Origin: DATEPR01 sp036503065
GTDB lineage: Bacteria > Actinomycetota > Actinomycetes > Mycobacteriales > Pseudonocardiaceae
Assembly: GCA_036503065.1 (NCBI GenBank)
Contig: DASXXM010000631.1
Location: 1-19,258 of the forward strand
Direction: 5' to 3'
Length of the DNA stretch: 19,258 nucleotides
The notes under the pieces are model-generated. The model ran no database searches. It was not told the DNA's origin and saw nothing but the letters and a program-made list of their open reading frames with translations. Shown here in pieces: positions 1 to 7,288 of this stretch. The position numbers and the translations under genes were made by a program. Numbering within the stretch: position 1 is the stretch's first letter; the number at the start of each line of letters is the position of its first letter.

Positions 1-1
1 G

Positions 2-613
2 GCCGTGGCGCGGGCCATGGACTTCGTGCTGACCCGGCAGGAGCCGACAGGGCAGTGCCGCTGGCGAGACGGCCCGACCGCGCTGCTGGCCGGCTGCGCC
101 AGCATCCACCTGTCGCTGCGTGCCGCCGAGTTGCTGGCCGATGAACCGAGGCCGGATTGGGCAGCGGCCCGGGTAAGGCTCGGCGATGCCATCCGCGCCC
201 GGCACGATCTGTTCGAGCCGAAGCCGCATTCGATGGACTGGTACTACCCGGTCCTGGCCGGCGTCGTCCCGGCGACGCACCTGGACGCGCGCTGGGGCGA
301 GTTCGTCGTGCCCGGTCTGGGCGTGCACTGCGTTTCCGGCGAGCCGTGGGTGACCGGCGGCGAGACGGCCGAGTTGGTACTCACGCTCGCCACCCACGGC
401 CGGGAAGCCCGGGCCGCAGAACTCTTCGGCTGCCTGGACCGGTTGCGTACGCCGGATGGCGCCTACTGGACCGGTTGGCAGTATGCGAATCGGGTTCACT
501 GGCCGGCCGAACGCACGACGTGGACCGCAGGCGCAGTACTGCTGGCGAACGCCGCGCTCGGTGGCCACCGACCGACGCTGGCCGTGTTCCGATCAGCCAC
601 GATCGGGCGATAA
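2..613 (+). CDS. Prenyltransferase / squalene-cyclase-like alpha-toroid protein, C-terminal part (5' end outside window)
   Basis: The reading frame is open to the left edge, so only the last ~203 residues are visible. A GTG lies at 5, but with no visible upstream signal it is probably internal. The protein is rich in Trp and aromatic residues, with helical repeats such as MDWYYPVLAG, GLGVHCVSGEPWVTG, DGAYWTGWQYA and WPAERTTWTAGAVLLA. From memory this pattern matches the actinobacterial family annotated 'prenyltransferase' because of an alpha/alpha-toroid fold like squalene cyclase. Homologues often sit beside methyltransferases and glycosyltransferases, which cannot be checked here. No DxDD or DCTAE cyclase motif is visible in this part. 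The substrate is unknown. A strong hairpin terminator follows 67 bases after the stop. Confidence 0.7.
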   Translation, partial: AVARAMDFVLTRQEPTGQCRWRDGPTALLAGCASIHLSLRAAELLADEPRPDWAAARVRLGDAIRARHDLFEPKPHSMDWYYPVLAGVVPATHLDARWGEFVVPGLGVHCVSGEPWVTGGETAELVLTLATHGREARAAELFGCLDRLRTPDGAYWTGWQYANRVHWPAERTTWTAGAVLLANAALGGHRPTLAVFRSATIGR

Positions 614-680
614 ACGATCGTCCAGGTAGCGCGTGCGGCCCCGACCGTCCAGTGTGGAATTACCGGTGGGGACCGGGGAG

Positions 681-727
681 AAGGGCCCTCCTGGCGGACG
701 TGCCACGTCGTCCGCCAGGAGGGCCTT
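681..727 (+). terminator. Strong hairpin terminator after the prenyltransferase-like gene
   Basis: Arms 681-700 and 709-727 pair over 19 bp with one bulged G and an 8-base loop (701-708). The following bases (cgttattgt, 728-736) are T-rich for this GC content. The left arm begins AAGGGCCCTCC and the right arm ends GGAGGGCCTT. It separates the upstream gene from the quinone oxidoreductase gene. Confidence 0.85.
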
Positions 728-732
728 CGTTA

Positions 733-757
733 TTGTCGTGTCGACACGTCACGACAA
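733..757 (+). promoter_or_regulatory. Nested palindrome, likely operator, before the quinone oxidoreductase gene
   Basis: The arms TTGTCGTG (733-740) and CACGACAA (750-757) are perfect inverted repeats 9 bases apart. Inside lies a 12-bp perfect palindrome, CGTGTCGACACG (737-748). A TANNNT hexamer, TATTGT (731-736), could be a -10 element, which would put the transcription start inside the palindrome. The right arm runs into the AAGGAGG ribosome-binding site (756-762). The position suits a dimeric repressor operator or a hairpin limiting translation; which protein binds is not visible. Confidence 0.55.
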
Positions 758-769
758 GGAGGCCATCGG

Positions 770-1738
770 GTGCGCGCGATCCAGGTCAAGGAACACGGCG
801 GTCCGGAAGTCCTGCGGGAAGCCGAGATCGATTCGCCTACGCCCGGCGCGGCCGACCTGCTCGTCGACGTGGCCGCGGCCGGCGTCAACTACATCGACAC
901 CTACCAGCGGTCCGGCGCCTACCCGATCACACCGCCGTTCGTGCCCGGTCTCGAGGGCGCCGGCACGGTGCGCGCGGTCGGCGACGACGTGACCGAGTTC
1001 GCCGTCGGCGACCGGGTTGCCTGGGCCCAGGTCCCGGCCAGTTACGCCGAGCAGGTCGCGGTGCCGGCGAAGGACGCGGTCGCGGTGCCCGACGGCGTGG
1101 ACGACGAGACGGCCGCCGCCGCGATGTTGCAGGGCATGACCGCGCACTACCTGCTGCGCTCGACGTATCAGGTCAAGGCGGGCGACGTCGTCCTGGTGCA
1201 CGCCGCCGCCGGTGGGATGGGCCTGCTGCTGACCCAGTGGGCGACGAACCTGGGCGCACGCGTCATCGGGACCGTGTCCACGCCGGCCAAGGCCGAGCTG
1301 GCCAGGGCGGCGGGCGCCGACGAGATCATCCGGTACACCGAGCAGGACGTGGCGCGGGAGGTGCGGCGGCTGACCGACGGCGTCGGCGTGCACGTCGTCT
1401 ACGACGGGGTCGGCAAGGACACGTTCGAGGCGAGCCTGGCCAGTCTGCGGCGGCGCGGCATGATCGCGTTGTTCGGCGCCTCCAGCGGCCCGGTGCCGCC
1501 GTTCGACCTGCAACGGCTCAACGCGGCGGGCTCGTTGTTCGTCACCCGGCCGACGCTGGCGCACCACATCGTGGAGCGCGCGGACCTGGTCCGGCGGGCC
1601 GGCGAGGTGTTCGCCGAGATCGTCGCCGGCAACCTGGACCTGCGGATCGGTGGCCGTTACGTACTGGCCGACGCGGCAAAGGCGCACGACGACCTGCACG
1701 GCCGACGGACGACCGGCAAACTGCTGCTCATCCCCTGA
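770..1738 (+). CDS. qor: NADPH:quinone oxidoreductase (zeta-crystallin / QorA-like, medium-chain reductase family)
   Basis: The 322-residue product belongs to the zinc-free medium-chain dehydrogenase/reductase superfamily. The N-terminal GroES-like half carries the quinone-oxidoreductase signature AGVNYIDTYQRSGAYP (residues 38-52). The Rossmann half carries the nucleotide-binding motif AAAGGMG (145-151). No zinc-ligand cysteines are present. The family transfers electrons from NADPH to quinones and other electrophilic carbonyls in the cytosol. The GTG start at 770 is supported by AAGGAGG at 756-762, 7 bases upstream. The gene lies behind its own operator-like palindrome, and only 20 bases separate its stop from fasR, so read-through into the regulator is possible. 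The exact substrate cannot be read from sequence. Confidence 0.9.
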   Translation: MRAIQVKEHGGPEVLREAEIDSPTPGAADLLVDVAAAGVNYIDTYQRSGAYPITPPFVPGLEGAGTVRAVGDDVTEFAVGDRVAWAQVPASYAEQVAVPAKDAVAVPDGVDDETAAAAMLQGMTAHYLLRSTYQVKAGDVVLVHAAAGGMGLLLTQWATNLGARVIGTVSTPAKAELARAAGADEIIRYTEQDVAREVRRLTDGVGVHVVYDGVGKDTFEASLASLRRRGMIALFGASSGPVPPFDLQRLNAAGSLFVTRPTLAHHIVERADLVRRAGEVFAEIVAGNLDLRIGGRYVLADAAKAHDDLHGRRTTGKLLLIP

Positions 1739-1750
1739 TCCGTGCGATTC
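1721..1750 (+). promoter_or_regulatory. Possible promoter for a leaderless fasR transcript
   Basis: A -10-like GATTCT (1745-1750) lies 8 bases before the ATG at 1759, with a weak -35-like CTGCTG (1721-1726) 18 bases upstream inside the end of qor. No clear ribosome-binding site precedes the ATG. Transcription beginning at or next to the start codon would therefore make the message leaderless, which is common in actinomycetes. The hexamers are weak, so this is inference. Confidence 0.3.
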
Positions 1751-1758
1751 TGGGCAGC

Positions 1759-2970
1759 ATGACCGCCGCCCAGAGCCGTGACCCGGTGTCCGACGCCAAC
1801 GAGGTGTCGGCACGGACACTGCGCAACATCGAGCGGGCGTCCGGCGAACTGGCCGCGGCCAGTGTGACCGCGATGGAACAGCGGCTGCCCTGGTTCACCC
1901 GGCTGCCCGCCGACCAGCGCGCCAACGTGCTGCTGATCGCGCAGACCGGGGTCGCGGGCTTCGTGGAGTGGTTCCACGACCCGAAGGGCGCGTTCCAACT
2001 GTCCGCGGACGCGTTCCGGTCCGCGCCACGGGATATGTACCACTGGGTGAGCCTGCGGCACACCGTCGAACTGGTCCGGCTGGCGCTGGAGGTCTTCGAG
2101 GAGCGCCTGCCGGACCTGGCCGGGGACGCGGCGGAACGGGCTGTGCTCACCGAAGCAGTGCTGCGCTACGGCCGGGAGATCGCGTTCACCGCGGCCACGT
2201 CCTACGCGGCGGCGGCGGAGGCCCGTGGCGCCTGGGACGCCCGGCTGGAAGCCCTTGTGGTGGACGGCATCGTGCGTGGCGACGCCGAGGAGTCACTGCT
2301 GTCCAGGGCCGCCGCGCTCGGCTGGGATCCGGGCGGCGAGGCGACCGTGCTGGTCGGTCGGCCCTCCGCGGACGATCCGCCGACCGTGATCTACGGCGTG
2401 CGCAGCAGGGCGGCCCGGATCGGCAGGCCGATCCTGCTGTCCGTGCAGGGCTCCCGGCTGGTGGTGGTGCTGGGCGGCCGGACGGACCGGGCCGCCGACC
2501 GTGATCTGCTCACCCGGCTCGCGGACTCGTTCGGCGCGGGGCCGGTGGTGGCCGGGCCGACAGTGGCCGACCTGGGCGAGGCGCATCGCAGCGCGTCCGA
2601 CGCGCTGTCCGGGCTGCGCGCGGTGGTCGGCTGGCCGGGTGCGCCCCGTCCGGTCCGGTCCGCCGACCTGTTGCCGGAGCGGGCCCTGGCGGGCGATCCG
2701 GAGGCGGAACGGCAGTTGATCGACCGGGTGGCCAAGCCGCTCGAGGAGGCGGGCGGGTCGCTGCTGGAAACCGTGGACGCCTACCTGGAGGCGGGCGGCA
2801 CGCTGGAGGGCTGCGCCCGGCAGCTGTTCGTGCACCCGAACACGGTCCGTTACCGACTGCGCAGGGTGACCGAAATCACCGGGCGCATCCCCGGCGATCC
2901 CCGCGACGCACTGGTGCTCCGAGTCGGGCTGACCGTCGGCCGGCTGGCCCGCGCACGCGGGCTGTGGTAG
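1759..2970 (+). CDS. fasR: PucR-family transcriptional regulator, FasR-type activator of fatty acid synthesis genes
   Basis: The 403-residue protein ends in a PucR-type helix-turn-helix (about residues 336-394: LETVDAYLEAGGTLEGCARQ, then LFVHPNTVRYRLRRVTEITG). The N-terminal ~170 residues are helical, and the middle region (about 195-300) resembles the GGDEF-like/CdaR domain of this family. In Streptomyces, FasR is encoded directly upstream of fabD and activates the fabD-fabH-acpP-fabF genes, and the same order is seen here. The frame stays open far upstream, to 157. However, the upstream part overlaps qor and reads as an arginine-rich shadow, so the ATG at 1759 is the natural start. Its likely target is the palindrome at 3044-3060. 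The function rests on synteny plus domain type. Confidence 0.87.
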   Translation: MTAAQSRDPVSDANEVSARTLRNIERASGELAAASVTAMEQRLPWFTRLPADQRANVLLIAQTGVAGFVEWFHDPKGAFQLSADAFRSAPRDMYHWVSLRHTVELVRLALEVFEERLPDLAGDAAERAVLTEAVLRYGREIAFTAATSYAAAAEARGAWDARLEALVVDGIVRGDAEESLLSRAAALGWDPGGEATVLVGRPSADDPPTVIYGVRSRAARIGRPILLSVQGSRLVVVLGGRTDRAADRDLLTRLADSFGAGPVVAGPTVADLGEAHRSASDALSGLRAVVGWPGAPRPVRSADLLPERALAGDPEAERQLIDRVAKPLEEAGGSLLETVDAYLEAGGTLEGCARQLFVHPNTVRYRLRRVTEITGRIPGDPRDALVLRVGLTVGRLARARGLW

Positions 2971-3043
2971 CGGACGACCACAACGTCACCGCGATGCAAT
3001 CGACAAGACTTTGAGGTTGCGGAGCCGCCGCCCGCTGCCGTTG

Positions 3044-3060
3044 TTGTAGGTATCCTACAA
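3044..3060 (+). promoter_or_regulatory. Perfect 7-3-7 palindrome, candidate FasR operator and fabD promoter
   Basis: TTGTAGG-TAT-CCTACAA is a perfect inverted repeat in the 157-base gap between fasR and fabD. It contains TATCCT (3051-3056), which fits the actinobacterial -10 form TANNNT and would place a transcription start near 3062. No good -35 is seen at the expected distance, as expected for an activator-dependent promoter. Assignment to FasR is inference from position and known Streptomyces biology. Confidence 0.65.
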
Positions 3061-3127
3061 AGTGAGCGCCCTGAGTTGGTCGCTGCCGGCATCACCGTTT
3101 GCCGGTCACACCGTGTTCAGTAGGACT

Positions 3128-4060
3128 GTGATCGCACTCCTCGCGCCCGGACAGGGTGCCCAGAAGCCCGGCATGTTCGGTCCGTGGCTGGAACTGGACG
3201 GCGTGGCCGCGCAGGTGGCTTCGTGGTCCGAGGCGACGGGGCTGGACCTGGCTCGGCTGGGCACCACGGCAACGGCCGAGGAGATCCAGGACACCGCGAT
3301 CACCCAGCCGTTGGTGGTGGCGCTGAGCCTGATCGCGTTCGGCGAGCTGCGTCGGCGGGTGGACCTGCCGGCGAGTACGCCGATCGCGGGCCACTCGGTC
3401 GGCGAACTGGCCGCGGCGGCGATGGCCGGGGTGTTCGGCGCGGACGACGCCGTGGCGCTGGCCGCCGTGCGGGGCCGGCAGATGGCCGCCGCGTGCGCGG
3501 CGGAACCGACCGGCATGGCCGCCGTGATGGGCGGCGAGCCGGACGAGATCATTTCCTGGCTGGCCGAGTTCGACCTGGTCGGCGCGAACATCAACGGCGC
3601 GGGTCAGATCGTCGCGGCCGGTTCGCGGACCGCGCTGGAGAAGGTGGCCGACGCCGCGCGGCCGGGCACCAAGGTGATCGCGTTGAAGGTCGCGGGCGCG
3701 TTCCACACCCCCTACATGGCGTCCGCGGAGGCCGCGCTGCGCGAGCACGCCGCCGCCATCACGGTCCACGATCCGGAGTTCCCGCTGCTGTCCAATGCGG
3801 ACGGCACGGTGGTGACCGACGGAGCCGAGGAGCTACGCCGCCTGGTCGCGCAGGTCACCAAGCCGGTCCGCTGGGACCGCTGCATGGCCACGCTGGCCGC
3901 GGCAGGCGTCACCGCCACCGTGGAGCTGCCACCGGCAGGCGTGCTGTCGGGACTGGTCAAGCGCGAACTGAAGGGAACAGCGACCGTGCCGTTGAAGTCC
4001 CCCGCCGATCTGGACAAGGTCGCCGCACTGCTGGCCGAGCAGCACGGGGGTGACCGGTGA
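3128..4060 (+). CDS. fabD: Malonyl-CoA:ACP transacylase FabD
   Basis: The enzyme transfers malonyl groups from CoA to acyl carrier protein, supplying extender units for fatty acid synthesis. The 310-residue product begins MIALLAPGQGAQKPG, the usual family N-terminus. It carries the nucleophile elbow GHSVG (88-92, Ser90), Arg117 in the VRGRQM segment and the catalytic His193 in AFHTPYM. A GTG start at 3128 gives the standard length. An in-frame GTG at 3062 would add 22 unrelated residues; it coincides with the transcription start predicted from the -10 at 3051, so a leaderless longer form cannot be excluded. The AGGA at 3122-3125 is only 2 bases from GTG 3128, a weak ribosome-binding site. The stop overlaps the fabH start by 4 bases. 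Confidence 0.95.
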   Translation: MIALLAPGQGAQKPGMFGPWLELDGVAAQVASWSEATGLDLARLGTTATAEEIQDTAITQPLVVALSLIAFGELRRRVDLPASTPIAGHSVGELAAAAMAGVFGADDAVALAAVRGRQMAAACAAEPTGMAAVMGGEPDEIISWLAEFDLVGANINGAGQIVAAGSRTALEKVADAARPGTKVIALKVAGAFHTPYMASAEAALREHAAAITVHDPEFPLLSNADGTVVTDGAEELRRLVAQVTKPVRWDRCMATLAAAGVTATVELPPAGVLSGLVKRELKGTATVPLKSPADLDKVAALLAEQHGGDR

Positions 4061-5040
4061 CCGGACTCACCTCACTGACCGTCCGCCACGGGCCGCGGGC
4101 GACCCGAATCATGGGCACCGGCAGTTGCCAGCCGGAGCGGGTCGTCACCAACGACGACCTCGCCAAGATCATGGACACCAGCGACGAGTGGATCCGCGAC
4201 CGGGTCGGCATCATCGAGCGGCGGGCCGCGAATCCCGATGAGCACCTCGTCGACTTCGCCGCGACGGCCGGCAGTCGTGCCGTCGCCGATGCCGGGCTCG
4301 TACCGTCCGATATCGACACCGTGATCGTCGCCACCTGCACCATGCCGACGCAGATCCCGAACGCCTCGGCGCGGGTGGCCGACCTGGTGGGCATCAAGGG
4401 TGCCGGCGCGTTCGACATGAACGCGGCCTGCGCGGGTTTCTGCTACGCGCTGGGCACGGCATCGGACCTGGTGCGCGGCGGGTCCGCGGAGCGGGTGCTG
4501 GTGGTGGGCGCGGAGCGGTTCACCGACTGGGTCGAGCCGACCGACCGGTCCAACGCCATCATCTTCGCCGACGGCGCGGGTGCCGCGGTGGTCGGTCCGT
4601 CCGAGGAGGCGGCCATCGGCCCGGTCTCCTGGGGCAGCGCGGGCGACCTCGCCGACCTGATCTACATGCGCGACGACAAGTGGATCTACCAGGAGGGCCA
4701 GTCGGTCTTCCGCTGGGCAACCACCCAGGTCGCGCCGATCGCGTTGCGGGCACTGGAACTCACCGGGCTCAAGCCGTCCGATGTGGACGTGCTGATCCCG
4801 CACCAGGCGAACCTGCGCATCGTGCACGCCATCGCCAAGAAGCTGCGGGCCGAGGGCGCGCGGGAGGACATGGTGGTCGCCGACGACATCATGCACTCCG
4901 GCAACACGTCGTCCGCGTCCATCCCGATGGCGCTGGACCACATGCGTGCGGCGGGCCGGGTGAGCAGCGGTGATGTACTACTCTTCGTCGGCTTCGGCGC
5001 GGGGCTGTCCTACGCTTCGCAGGTCGTGATCAGTCCCTGA
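4057..5040 (+). CDS. fabH: Beta-ketoacyl-ACP synthase III FabH
   Basis: FabH condenses an acyl-CoA starter with malonyl-ACP and so begins each fatty acid chain; in actinomycetes branched starters are usual. The 327-residue product has the catalytic Cys125 in NAACAGF, His249 in IPHQAN and Asn283 in HSGNTSSAS, completing the Cys-His-Asn triad. The C-terminal GFGAGLSYAS motif is also present. GTG at 4057 overlaps the fabD stop in the GTGA arrangement, indicating translational coupling. The N-terminal extension before ATRIMGTGSCQPE is about 15 residues, common in actinobacterial FabH. The member specific to starter selection cannot be told from sequence alone. Confidence 0.96.
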   Translation: MTGLTSLTVRHGPRATRIMGTGSCQPERVVTNDDLAKIMDTSDEWIRDRVGIIERRAANPDEHLVDFAATAGSRAVADAGLVPSDIDTVIVATCTMPTQIPNASARVADLVGIKGAGAFDMNAACAGFCYALGTASDLVRGGSAERVLVVGAERFTDWVEPTDRSNAIIFADGAGAAVVGPSEEAAIGPVSWGSAGDLADLIYMRDDKWIYQEGQSVFRWATTQVAPIALRALELTGLKPSDVDVLIPHQANLRIVHAIAKKLRAEGAREDMVVADDIMHSGNTSSASIPMALDHMRAAGRVSSGDVLLFVGFGAGLSYASQVVISP

Positions 5041-5057
5041 CCGGGACCACTTGCTCC

Positions 5058-5073
5058 CTGGCCGAGCGGCCAG
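5058..5073 (+). promoter_or_regulatory. Hairpin in the fabH-acpP gap
   Basis: CTGGCC (5058-5063) and GGCCAG (5068-5073) form a perfect 6-bp stem with a GAGC loop. It can extend by TCC/GGA across a small bulge. It lies 18 bases after the fabH stop and 15 bases before the acpP ribosome-binding site GGAAGGAA (5088-5095). No T-run follows. An mRNA processing or stability element is more likely than a full terminator. Confidence 0.45.
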
Positions 5074-5102
5074 CGGGACGAACGCACGGAAGGAACCCTT
5101 AG

Positions 5103-5342
5103 GTGGCGAACGAGGAAATCGAGAAGGAACTCGCCGAGATCGTCGAGGAGATCGCCGGTGTCGCGGCTGCCGACGTGACGCCGGAGAAGTCCTTTGTGGA
5201 TGACCTGGACATCGACTCGCTGTCCATGGTGGAGATCGCCGTGCAGGCCGAGGACAAGTTCGGCGTCAAGATCCCGGACGACGAGCTTGCCAATCTCAAG
5301 ACGGTCGGCGACGCGGTGAACTACATCGCAAGCAAGCAGTGA
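5103..5342 (+). CDS. acpP: Acyl carrier protein AcpP
   Basis: This 79-residue acidic four-helix protein carries growing acyl chains on a 4'-phosphopantetheine arm through all steps of fatty acid synthesis. The attachment Ser39 lies in DLDIDSLSMVEIA, the classical DSL motif. The GTG start at 5103 follows GGAAGGAA (5088-5095) with 7 bases spacing, the best ribosome-binding site in the cluster, in keeping with the high abundance of ACP. The gene is not overlapped by its neighbours, unlike fabD-fabH, and is bordered by hairpins on both sides. Confidence 0.97.
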   Translation: MANEEIEKELAEIVEEIAGVAAADVTPEKSFVDDLDIDSLSMVEIAVQAEDKFGVKIPDDELANLKTVGDAVNYIASKQ

Positions 5343-5377
5343 TCACTGTCGTTGATGATCACTGCACCCAGTGATCA
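5337..5377 (+). promoter_or_regulatory. Palindrome plus hairpin between acpP and fabF
   Basis: CAGTGATCACTG (5337-5348) is a perfect 12-bp palindrome covering the acpP stop codon. Immediately after it, TGATCACTG (5356-5364) and CAGTGATCA (5369-5377) form a perfect 9-bp stem with a CACC loop. The GATCACTG unit thus occurs twice directly and once inverted in 41 bases. No T-run follows, so partial termination, RNA processing or protein binding are all possible. Confidence 0.55.
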
Positions 5378-5401
5378 TGGTCGCATCGGTGTGGAGACGA
5401 C

Positions 5402-6634
5402 ATGAGTGGTTGTGACGTCGTCGTCACCGGGTTGGGCGCGACGACCCCGCTGGGCGGGGACGTCGCCACCACCTGGGACGGACTACTGGCCGGACGCAGT
5501 GGCGTGCGGACGCTGGACTTCGAGTGGGTCGAGCGGTTGGGCATCCCGGTCACGTTCGGGGCGCCGCTGGCCGTGGAGCCGACCGAGATCCTGCCGAGGG
5601 TGGAGGCCCGCAGGCTGGACCGGTCCGAGCAGGTCGCGCTGATCGCGGCGCAGCAGGCATGGGAGGACGCCAAGCTGGGTCCGGACTCGGTCGACTCCGA
5701 CCGGCTCGCGGTCATCGTCGGCACCGGCATCGGTGGGGTGTCCACCCTGCTCAACCAGGACGCGCTGCTGCGCGAGCACGGGATGCGCAAGGTGTCGCCG
5801 CTGACCGTGCCGATGCTCATGCCCAACGGCCCCGCCGCCCACGTCGGAATCGCGCTGCGGGCGCGGGCCGGGGTGCACGCGCCCGTGTCGGCGTGCGCGT
5901 CCGGCGCCGAGGCGATCGGTTGGGGCCTGCGGATGATCCGCTCCGGTGAGGCGGACGTCGTGGTGGCCGGTGGCGCCGAGGCGTGCATCGTGCCGATCAC
6001 CATGGCCGGCTTCGCCCAGGCCCGCACGATGAGCACCCGCAACGACGACCCCGAGCACGCCTCCCGCCCGTGGGACATGGGGCGGGACGGTTTCGTGCTC
6101 GGCGAGGGCGCCGGGATCGTGGTGCTGGAACGCGCGGAGTACGCGGCCGCCAGGGGCGCCCGGGTGTACGCCCGGCTCGCCGGCGTCGGCACGTCGGCGG
6201 ACGCCTACCACATCACGGCCCCCGACCCGGAGGCCGTCGGCCAGGCTCGTGCGATCGCGGCCGCCGTGCGCAACAGCGGAGTCGACCCGAAGGACATCGG
6301 GCATGTCAACGCACACGCCACGTCCACCCCGGTTGGCGACGTGCCGGAGACCGTCGCGGTGCGCAAGTCAATCGGCGACCACCCGATCCTGACCGCGCCC
6401 AAGGGATCGCTCGGCCACCTGCTCGGCGCGTCCGGCGCGGTGGAGTCGATCGCCACGGTGCTCTCGCTCTACGAGGGCCTGATCCCGCCGACCGCGAATC
6501 TGGAGAACCTGGACCCCGGGGTGACGCTGGACGTTGTGTCCGGTGCGGCACGGAAGGTGAAACTGTCGGCCGCGCTGAACGACTCGTTCGGCTTCGGTGG
6601 GCACAACGTCGCACTCGTCTTCACCACGGTCTGA
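5402..6634 (+). CDS. fabF: Beta-ketoacyl-ACP synthase II FabF
   Basis: FabF elongates acyl-ACP by decarboxylative condensation with malonyl-ACP. The 410-residue product has the KAS II catalytic Cys165 in VSACASGAE, His305 in NAHATSTPVGD and His339 in GSLGHLLGASG. The C-terminal NDSFGFGGHN motif is also present. The ATG at 5402 is preceded by GGAG (5393-5396), 5 bases upstream, and the length is normal for the family. It is the last gene of the cluster, 59 bases after acpP, separated by a repeat-rich hairpin that could set its level lower than that of ACP. The stop codon is inside the convergent terminator stem. Confidence 0.96.
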   Translation: MSGCDVVVTGLGATTPLGGDVATTWDGLLAGRSGVRTLDFEWVERLGIPVTFGAPLAVEPTEILPRVEARRLDRSEQVALIAAQQAWEDAKLGPDSVDSDRLAVIVGTGIGGVSTLLNQDALLREHGMRKVSPLTVPMLMPNGPAAHVGIALRARAGVHAPVSACASGAEAIGWGLRMIRSGEADVVVAGGAEACIVPITMAGFAQARTMSTRNDDPEHASRPWDMGRDGFVLGEGAGIVVLERAEYAAARGARVYARLAGVGTSADAYHITAPDPEAVGQARAIAAAVRNSGVDPKDIGHVNAHATSTPVGDVPETVAVRKSIGDHPILTAPKGSLGHLLGASGAVESIATVLSLYEGLIPPTANLENLDPGVTLDVVSGAARKVKLSAALNDSFGFGGHNVALVFTTV

Positions 6635-6665
6635 TCGGCCCGAATCCGCGCGGCAGGCCGATCAG
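6631..6665. terminator. Bidirectional terminator between fabF and the convergent NTF2-like gene
   Basis: CTGATCGGCC (6631-6640) and GGCCGATCAG (6656-6665) form a perfect 10-bp stem with a 15-base loop. The TGA of fabF (6632-6634) and the TGA of the leftward gene (6662-6664 on the plus strand) both lie in the stem. The 27-base spacing leaves no other room for termination. Confidence 0.7.
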
Positions 6666-7261
6666 CACTGCTGCCCCTGCGGTGAGCTCGCGGCGATGCC
6701 GGCGTCGATCTCCCACTGCTTACGGTTGACGTCCCACGCCACCGGCAGCACTACCTGCCAGTGGATGCACGGGTACGGATACTTGGCTGGCTCGTCGGCC
6801 TTGGCCTGCGTGCTCGTGAAGCCCACCAGCACCAGCAACCTGTGCTCCGGCGCGGGATCCACCCGGTACACGAAGATCGAACCGTCTCGGGTGCTGCGGT
6901 AGCCCGCGAGGAACTGGTCCTCGGGCTGCTCGGCCGCGAACGTCGGCGTGACGACGGAAAGCCACTCGTCGTACCGTTTGTCGTTGATGGCGTTGAAATA
7001 CGTCTGCAGGACCTTGAGCAGTAGGGCCTGCTGTGGATACGCGGCGAAGTCGGGCGCGAACGCCACCGTGGTCGGCCCCGGCTGTGCCGAACCGGGCACC
7101 GACGCCTGACTCGGCGGCGCCACCGCCGAACCCGCGCCGGGCGCCGCCTGCTGGTGGTAGAGGCTGTGCGCGATCAACGCCGCCACCGCGACGAGGACGA
7201 CGACCAACCCGAGCACGGGCGCGATCCACCAGGTACTGGCACGGCGCGGATCGGTCGACAC
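6662..7261 (-). CDS. Membrane-anchored NTF2/SnoaL-like protein of unknown function
   Basis: This 199-residue protein is probably tethered outside the membrane. It has a short basic N-terminus, one transmembrane helix (about residues 11-32, WWIAPVLGLVVVLVAVAALI), a Pro/Gly/Ala/Ser-rich linker (38-66) and a C-terminal domain of ~125 residues. The segment LLKVLQTYFNAINDKRYDEW resembles the first helices of NTF2-like folds. Two cysteines (165, 199) occur in the outer domain. The GTG start at 7261 lacks a clear ribosome-binding site. The gene lies 27 bases after DUF3145 on the same strand, so translation probably depends on the upstream gene. The role is unknown; a sensor, scaffold or ligand-binding function is possible. 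Confidence 0.75.
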   Translation of the reverse strand: MSTDPRRASTWWIAPVLGLVVVLVAVAALIAHSLYHQQAAPGAGSAVAPPSQASVPGSAQPGPTTVAFAPDFAAYPQQALLLKVLQTYFNAINDKRYDEWLSVVTPTFAAEQPEDQFLAGYRSTRDGSIFVYRVDPAPEHRLLVLVGFTSTQAKADEPAKYPYPCIHWQVVLPVAWDVNRKQWEIDAGIAASSPQGQQC

Positions 7262-7288
7262 GGAACGAGCCTGCCATACGTGCGGAAC

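Noticed and set aside
157..1758. Long open upstream extension in frame with fasR (would give a 937-residue protein)
   Set aside because: It overlaps qor and the prenyltransferase-like gene in another frame and reads as Arg/Gly-rich low-complexity sequence; the FasR N-terminus fits ATG 1759.
3099..3127. Promoter TTGCCG-N16-TAGGAC just before fabD GTG 3128
   Set aside because: The -10 would end directly before the start codon, placing transcription start inside the coding sequence.
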